A stretch of DNA of 64,000 bases from Phragmites australis (lineage: Eukaryota; Streptophyta; Magnoliopsida; Poales; Poaceae), in NCBI RefSeq assembly GCF_958298935.1, contig NC_084932.1:20687501-20751500 (forward strand). Reading direction: 5' to 3'. A program made the translations under genes and the position numbers. This document shows positions 57,504-64,000 of this stretch, one piece after another. How positions within the stretch are numbered: position 1 is the stretch's first letter; the number at the start of each line of letters is the position of its first letter. The notes below the pieces were generated by a model that worked only from the letters and a program-made list of their open reading frames with translations, did not search any database and was not told the origin of the DNA.

Positions 57504-59650
57504 CAATGAAACTGATTTGGTGAAGGATTCGCTGAAGCATGAGGATCGTTCGATGCCGCCGATTGATTCTGCACAAAGGAGAAGAGATTGCATGTGTGAG
57601 ACAAGATAAATATATACCATACATGAATAAAACTTTCATACTCCACTAGGTTTGACCGTAAGCATGAACATACAAACTAAAACATTTATACTCACAGGAG
57701 TAGAATAGTGAGGAGGTGGAGGTGGAGCGAATAGCGAAGGTGGCGGAGCTACACCCGTAGCGGCGCCAATACTTTGCATGTACTGAAGAATCTCCACCAT
57801 CCTCCGCTGCTCAGCCTCCCGCTCGGCCTCCACCCTCTCCATCGTCGCCTGCATTTGCTCCCGTATCCTCCTCTCTTGTTCCAGCTGGGCCTACAATATA
57901 TTCACCCTAATGTTACAATAATGCAAAGGAAAGGTATGAAAAAACCAATGAACGACGAATAAACCAGGAATAACCTCGAGTGCCTCCACCCGGTGGTGTG
58001 AAGTGTCCTTCCGAGGTCGTATGGCCGGGCTCGTGCTCGTGCTGCTTGCTCGAATCTGGGAGAGACTGGGAGTAGCGGCCGAGTCGATTGCGCCGTCGCC
58101 AATCCAGTATCGCCCATGCTTCTTGCCTCCTCCCACCCTCATGACGACTTCTCCATCAAGGTCCTCGGTGCTCGGATCGTACTCTGGCCCATGGACCTCC
58201 CTTGCCATCGATGTGTACTCACTAAGGCGGTTGTGGACGGTCGCATTGCTGTACGCCTCGGGCCCGTCCTCCGGGTTGTAGTCGACGTCGGACGTCGCCT
58301 TGCCCTTGTGGGCCATAGCAAATGCCTTGAAGATGGAGCAAGGCTGGCCACCATGTGACGCCGACTGCGAGAAAAACAGCAAGATGATTAGAAATCATGC
58401 AGAATTGAGCGTTAGAATAAATAAATGAATTCGCGTACCCATGTTTGTGCGTATTCGCTAAGGTTGCGGCTGCCTTGATGGTGTGCTACACCTGGCATCA
58501 TCAAACGCCGCTCCCGGCACAAGTTGTGCGTCTCCTCCCACTCGCGTGAGCACCACTTGTCCACCATCTGTTCCCAGCACTAGGGATGCGCGGCGCACCA
58601 ATAAGGAATCATCTACAGGCCATCAAGTACATGACATATCAGAAGATGAAATTAAGCCTACTTAATCTCAAAAGGAATCAGTATTAATGTTCTGTATTTA
58701 CCTGCAGGTACTGGTCCCGGGTCAGCGTCATGGTTCTTGCGTCCCTTTTGGTGACCTTCATTCCAACGACGGTCCCGTGGTAAGTTACGACGGCCTGGAT
58801 GCGCGCCTCGTAATGCAGGTCCACGACGAGTTTTTTGCAGCATTTGGTAGCCACCGCATCCGCCCTGGCCTCATGTCCGTCCTGGCATCTAAAGAAATCC
58901 TGCATACAAACACGATGTATCCATTCATTATTTCAAGAATGTCCAATAAATACGATGTATTGAGCAATGTAGTGCGAGGAAGACTTACCCACAGCTCTTG
59001 CTTCACCCGCTCCGCCTTGTTGTTGAATACCCTGCGGGCCCGATCTGCAGCATCGGGGGCGGCGGCGTAGTGGTCAAACGAGTAGGCCGGCCCCGTCACT
59101 CCGGCGTACTCAACCAGGCCAGGGAAGTGCTCCTTGCACAGAAGACCGAGGATGCCATTGACTTGGCGTGTGTGAGCACCTCCACTCGCCACAATCGTCC
59201 AGTTCCTGCCCAAGTGATTAACAATCGTCCAATTTCTATTTTGATATTCAACATATCATATAAAGTAGTGATAACATCTAAAGTTACTTACTTTTCCCCC
59301 TCGGGTCGAATCAGCGGGCGTCTCTCACGAGGTATCGGTCGCTGAGGGAGGCTCGCGGGACCTCGCAAGTAGACGCTCGACGAACTAGAGGAAGCGGAAC
59401 CCCCTGCTGTCGCCACCTCCTGCGCGTCCTCCTGCGCCTCCTCCTGCGCCTCCTCGTCGTCCTCCTGCGCGTCGTCCTGCGCCTCCTCGGCGTCCTCCTG
59501 GGGCACCTGCTCCTCCTCCTCATCCTCACGCGACGGGGCGGCAGGCGACGACTCCCTCCTGCGGCTGCTCCTCCTCCTACTCTCCCCCGGTGCAGCGGTC
59601 ATTGTCCTTCGGTACAAGGACGTTAGCTTCCTCATCCCACCGCCCACCAT
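57504..59650 (-). CDS. TNPA-like CACTA regulatory protein, seven exons
   Basis: Proposed exons (minus): 59650-59292, 59205-58989, 58899-58703, 58612-58439, 58364-57975, 57890-57696, 57568-57504, each with GT/AG borders and, where checked, matching phase. The first exon encodes a Ser/Arg N-terminus and Glu/Asp/Gln-rich repeats. The second has 'NWTIVASGGAHTRQVNGILG' and 'NKAERVKQELW'. The third has 'CCKKLVVDLHYEARIQAV'. The fourth reads 'WEQMVDKWCSREWEETHNLC' (PF03004-like). The fifth has 'EAYSNATVHNRLSEYTSMAR'. The sixth is a coiled coil 'EQERRIREQMQATMERVEAE' followed by a Pro-rich end. The last exon ends 'PNQFH'. In related elements this protein binds the subterminal repeats and assists excision. 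The start ATG follows a possible acceptor, so a 5' non-coding exon may exist. Confidence 0.82.
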
Positions 59651-59771
59651 CTTTGTTCAATCACCTGCAATTAAAAAGAGTAAACCAATAAGCACAGATA
59701 AACAAGAAGTACTTAGAAAGAGATGCAAAATAAACAAAACATAATTACAAAATAACATAGTATTACATGTA

Positions 59772-62700
59772 TTAGAAATAATCTTCATGATCGGGATTAG
59801 CTGGATCATAAGTCTCATCATCACTATCAATCATGTCGAAATAATCAACACTATCCGAATGAGCAATGTTGCCATTGTCATTGTCTAAATGTAATCGCTC
59901 AAGCATTTGTAAGTCCTTCACATTTTGCACCTCATCTCCAACGTCCTCTTCAATAACCGTTTCATTGTCTACTTCCATTCCGATCGCTTCGGTTAAGTCT
60001 ATCTCAAACCTCCCTTCTAGTCCCTCTTCTTGAAAGAACTCTCCGTCATATGTGTTTGGGTCTAAGTTGTAATCTTCATCGTTTGGGACAGGCACTTTAC
60101 CGTGTGGCGATACCCTGTGCACAATATCCCAACCCTTAAGATGCCTTATGGTTTGACACGCATATGGGAGATAATAAACTTGCGTGGCCTGTTGGGCCAC
60201 AATATAGACATCGTCTCCTGGTAAGACGGAATCCTGTCGAATTTTGACTAGCCCAAGATTACAATATGTCCGCCTCGTTACTTCAGGATCAAACCAATGG
60301 CATTTAAATATGACGGGATTAAAAGGTTTGGAACCATGAAACTTGAGTTCGTATATTTCTTCAATTCTTCCATAATACTCGACCTCATCAACGCCGGGCG
60401 TAAAAACTCCGGAACTTGTGGTTCTTCGATTGGGCCGACTCTGCTCGTAGCTTGTTGTGCGAAAGCGATATCCATTCACGTCATAACCAGAAAATGACCT
60501 GACCCTATAGGCAAAGCCATCGGCAACCTGTCTCAACTCGGCACACATAGACGCATCCCTCTGGCCCTGCAAGCTCAAGCAGGATACATCGTTATATTAT
60601 TCGCACGTACGAGTAACTTGGAATGTCAAACTACGTACGAGCTAAATTGGACGGTACCTTCCGTTTGAACCAAGAAATGAAATCGGGCATTCCATTTCCC
60701 GCACCCTGTCTAAGAAGGGTATCTACCTGCTGCGGGGTAGGATCCCTTGATTGACGCCAGAATTCATGAAGAAATTCCCTGTACCAACGAGAAACAAGGG
60801 GGTTGGATGCAGAATAGTGATGGCGTATTTAACAAGTTCGTTGAGAACTTACTGCATGTACGGTGCCACTTCGTCAAGGTTGGTCAACACGTATAGCATG
60901 ATATGGCGCCACTCTTCATGATTCAAGGTCTTGGGGGTCGATGCACTTGCGCTTCCAAGTTGGCCTCGGAAAAGGCTGAGGTTCGATTCATTTTCGCCAG
61001 CATTGTAACGAGGGGGTGGATTATGCACGCTAGGGAGGTTGTCACCATAGTATGTTGTTGTGAAGTTCGCCACCTCCTCCAGAATGTATGCCTCTGCAAT
61101 GGAAGCCTCGATTTTGCATTTATTTCTACATTTCTTTCGAAGAACCTTTAGACATCTCTCGATTGGATAGCACCAACGGCCCTGCACGGGCCCCCCCATT
61201 CGTGCCTCGTACGGGAGGTGCAAAATCAAATGCTGCATCGGATTGAAGAAGCCGGGTGGAAAGATCTTCTCCAACTTACAGAGCAACACAGGTGCCATTC
61301 TTTCCAAGTCAGCAATCACGGTCCGAGATAACTCCTTGGCACAAAGCTGGCGAAAGAAATAGCTCAACTCTGCCAGCACAAGCCAGACATGCTCAGGGAC
61401 ATAGCCTCGAACCATCGCCGGAAGAAGCCGCTCAATCCATATGTGGTAGTCATGACTCTTCATCCCTAAGACTCGCATAGTAGATAAGTTCACTCCCCTC
61501 CTCAGATTAGCTGCATACCCATCAGGGAACATTAACGTCTGGATCCATTCTAGTACTTCCCTCCTTTGGGGCTTGCTCAAGACAAAATCGGCCTTAGGCC
61601 TTCTCCATGTCTTGCCGCGACTAGGAGGCTTCATATGTTGGTTTGGTCTATCGCATATCGTTGCCAGATCCACTCTAGCCTTAACGTTGTCCTTTGACTT
61701 GTCAGGAATGTCCATGATTGTTGCCCAAAGTGCCTCGGCAACATTCTTTTCAGTGTGCATTACATCAATGTTGTGTGGAAGGAGAAGGTCATCAAAATAG
61801 GGGAGCCGAGTCAAGCCCGACTTATGAGTCCACATATGTTGCTCACCATATCCCACAAAACCACCTTCTGGATTGACCTCGAGACCATCTATCTGTTCAC
61901 GAACCGTGGCACCAGTCATTATCGGTGGTGCAGGGTCTGTCACTACGACACCTTTCGTAAAGTTCTTGATGTCTCGTCTGAATGCATGGTCAAGAGGGAG
62001 GAATTGCCGATGTTTGTCGAACGATGAATACTTGCCACCCTTCTGCAACCAAATGAACCTCAGACCTTCCTTGCATACTGGGCATGGGAACTTCCCGTGA
62101 ACACACCAGGCGCAGAATATCCCATACGCCAGGAAGTCATGCAGGGAGTAGTGGTACCAAACATGCATTTTGAAGTTTTTCTTTGTAGCTCGATCGTATG
62201 TCCATACCCCTTCCTCCCAAGCACGGACCAATTCATCAATCACAGGCTCCATGAACACACCCATATTATTCCCCGGGTGTCCAGGAATTATCAACGACAA
62301 GAATACGTTCTGTCGTTGAAAGCATATGCCGGGGGGGAGATTGAGGGGGATAACGAACACGGGCCAACATGTGTATGGGGCAGCCATCATTCCATAAGGA
62401 TTGAACCCATCTGTTGCCAGCGCAACACGTACATTACGAGCCTCTTTAGCTTTCTCATGATGAATGCCATCAAAGTGGGTCCATGCTTCACCATCGGATG
62501 CATGTACCATCCTGTCAGGATTGTATCGTTTGCCATTTTTGTGCCATGTCATCTGTTTCGCGGATTCCTCGGTCATGTATAGCCGTTGGATCCTCGGTAT
62601 GAACGGAAGGTGCCGTAGGATTGTCACGGGAATGTCAAGCTGCCTCTTCTGGCCATCACCAGAACCTACCTCCAGGAACCTAGATGATTTACACTTTGGA

Positions 62701-63389
62701 CAGTACTTTGCTTCCACGTATTCTTTCCTAAATAGGACGCACCCCTTCGGGCAAGCATGTATCTGCTCATACGGCATCTTAAGTGCACGAAGGAGTTTAT
62801 GTGACTCGTGCATGCTCTTTGGCAGAAGGTGACCCTCCGGAAGCAGGCTGCCAATAACTGTCAACATACCATCGAAGGCGTCTCGACTCAGGCTATACTG
62901 GGACTTTAACGCCATTATGCGTCCAATGGCATCCAGTTGAGAAACCTTTGTCTGGCCGTGAAGGGGTTTCTGTGCCGCAGCAAACATGTCGTAGAACGCC
63001 TTTGCGGTTGCCTCTGGCTCCTCCTCCGTACGGCCTTCAGCGAACTGTGCCTCGTGATAGTCATTTAACATGTTTGCTACCCCGGCATCAGCATCATAAT
63101 CCTCGACGCGTGGTCTCACCACCTCCTCTCTCATACGATCGGCTTCACCATGGTAGACCCACCGGGTATAGTCTGCCGTAAATCCATTCTTCCAAAGATG
63201 TTCCCCCATGACCTTCTTCGTTTGTCTTTTCCTGTTTGCACATTTGCTGCAGGGACAGCAAATTTTACTCGCTCCTTTAGCAGCCACGCCAAATGCCCGT
63301 TCCAAGAAAGCATCGGTCTTGTCGATCCATTCATTGGTGACCTGACCCTGACTTGCGCGGCCCGTGTACATCCACTCACGGTCCTCCAT
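59772..63389 (-). CDS. TNPD-like CACTA transposase, three exons
   Basis: Exons (minus): 63389-60853, 60778-60658, 60566-59772, with donors GTAAGT and GTACCG and phases that fit. Exon 1 (about 846 residues): transposase-associated domain (PF13963-like) with 'REWMYTGRASQGQVTNEWID' and the zinc-like 'CCPCSKCANRKRQ'; Transposase_21 (PF02992-like) from 'DGQKRQLDIPVTILRHLPFI' through 'CPVCKEGLRFIWLQKGGKYS'; DUF4218-like 'LCKLEKIFPPGFFNPMQHLI' and 'GRWCYPIERCLKVLRK'. Exon 2: 'FLHEFWRQSRDPTPQQVD'. Exon 3: DUF4216-like 'GVFTPGVDEVEYYGRIEEIY' and an acidic C-terminus. All frames are open. The enzyme cuts at CACTA ends and makes 3-bp duplications. It lies upstream of TNPA in the same orientation; En/Spm elements make both from one transcript, which may apply here. 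Confidence 0.93.
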
Positions 63390-63480
63390 CCTCTAACATA
63401 TATAGCGACGAGTAATATAAACATCAATTGCATCTACACGACGTTCCTACTATCTAATAGGTGAGGATAGGTCCTAATCC

Positions 63481-63685
63481 CACGCGAGGATCCGTAGATG
63501 AGGTTAGTTTCCATGCTCTACTCCTATTCGAGACAGAATTTCGGCAGCACCTCCCCGCTGTTCTCCAAATACACGTCCTGCTAGGGAGAGTGTGTATCCG
63601 GAGAACAACAGGGAGATGATGCCGAAACTCTGTCTCGGATCGGAGCAGACCATGGAAACTAACCCCACCTACGCATCCGCGGGCT
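63481..63685. repeat. Long inverted repeat upstream of TNPD
   Basis: Arms of about 95-100 bp, at roughly 63481-63578 and 63590-63685. For example 'ggttagtttccatgctcta' pairs with 'agaccatggaaactaacc', and 'gagacagaatttcggcag' with 'atgccgaaactctgtctc'. The spacer is about 12 bases. Arms are about 85 percent complementary by eye. It would form a strong hairpin in the 5' leader or intron RNA of the CACTA element. Confidence 0.85.
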
Positions 63686-63689
63686 GTCC

Positions 63690-64000
63690 AAAAAACGTGG
63701 ACAATTCGAAACAGATACGGTTTTAGATATGGAAATATCTGCATATTTCCAACCGTATCTCTTTCGAACGGGAGACGCCTAACTGGGTTACGTGATCTAC
63801 GACCATGATACGGAAAGAGGGGTTATACCTAGGGTGGCGGTGGAGTCAGGCTAGCGGGGCCGTGGCGGGTCGGTGCAGTGGCGAGGCGACGCGGTGCAGG
63901 CAGACCCGCAGCGGCAAGGAAGGCGATCGGGGTCGCCGAGGTACTCCGGCGCCGCTCCGACTGGCTCTTCTCTGCAAAAAAAGAAACATAAAACTGTCAA
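63690..64000. other. CACTA 5' region, no gene seen
   Basis: GC-rich in 63830-63960, no recognised coding sequence. Probably promoter, 5' UTR or first intron of the CACTA transcript, cut by the window edge. Confidence 0.45.

Larger units (their letters stand above)
56867..64000 (-). mobile_element. Autonomous-type CACTA element, 5' end beyond window
   Basis: The 3' terminus is at 56867 (CACTACCGGAGAC), preceded by ATT (56864-56866) as the probable 3-bp TSD. Next come subterminal repeats, a TNPA-like gene and a TNPD-like transposase, all on the minus strand. All coding exons that I could place are open and have consensus splice borders, so this copy may be coding-competent. The missing 5' terminus would confirm it. 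Confidence 0.92.

Overview
The window is nuclear DNA of a grass, most likely a panicoid such as a Saccharum, Miscanthus, Sorghum or Zea relative. The evidence is the set of repeat families: a CACTA element with TTTGCCGAGTGC-type subterminal repeats, Sirevirus (Ty1/copia) elements with an extra ORF after pol, a solo LTR running from TGTCGG to CCGACA, and Stowaway-like MITEs. The exact species cannot be read from the sequence. Almost the whole window is transposable elements (TEs). The only recognisable host gene is a broken copy of the SUMO-activating enzyme subunit SAE1. I see no bacterial operon, CRISPR array, tRNA or rRNA.

Layout: (1) 1-12.4 kb is a decayed plus-strand Sirevirus cut by the window edge. 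It has RT/RNase H with nonsense codons, a spacer, and a broken PF20167-like ORF. A Ty3/gypsy element (2.34-9.35 kb) with a 5' LTR but no recognisable 3' LTR sits in the spacer. (2) 12.85-15.76 kb is a 5'-truncated L1-type LINE on the minus strand with a 13-bp target-site duplication (TSD). It landed in the first intron of the SAE1 relic (15.84-21.32 kb, plus strand), which lacks exon 1 and carries a nonsense codon and frameshifts. (3) 22.81-28.11 kb is a pristine Ty1/copia element with two identical 386-bp LTRs, TSD AGTAC and an unbroken 1494-residue Gag-Pol; it is the youngest and best candidate for activity. (4) 28.6-34.9 kb is a mosaic of a CACTA end, a Sirevirus-type solo LTR with an internal minisatellite, two tandem hairpins, two Stowaway-like MITEs and a Mutator-like foldback.

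(5) 34.9-55.7 kb is best read as a four-deep nest. The outer shell is a Mutator-like element (about 200-bp terminal inverted repeats, transposase fragment, probable promoter). Inside it is a CACTA element (35,913-49,693, TSD ATG). Inside that is a gypsy-type solo LTR (36,884-49,651, TSD GGTAC), and inside that a full-length 11.3-kb Sirevirus (38,233-49,514, TSD ATCCC). The three inner levels are proven by matching TSDs. A second Sirevirus remnant (50.3-54.8 kb) also lies in the Mutator shell. (6) 56,867 to the right edge is an apparently coding-competent CACTA element on the minus strand: subterminal repeats, a seven-exon TNPA-like gene and a three-exon TNPD transposase; its 5' end lies beyond the window.

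How the parts relate: the two elements that look functional are the copia at 22.8 kb and the CACTA at 56.9 kb. The other TEs are decayed, and in the Sirevirus at the left edge the stops that can be compared with a sister copy are transition-type changes, as expected for methylated repeats. No undescribed host system was found. The most unusual items are the provable nest, a Sirevirus 5' LTR whose deletion is filled with a copy of its own primer-binding site, and a nonsense codon shared by two separate Sirevirus insertions.
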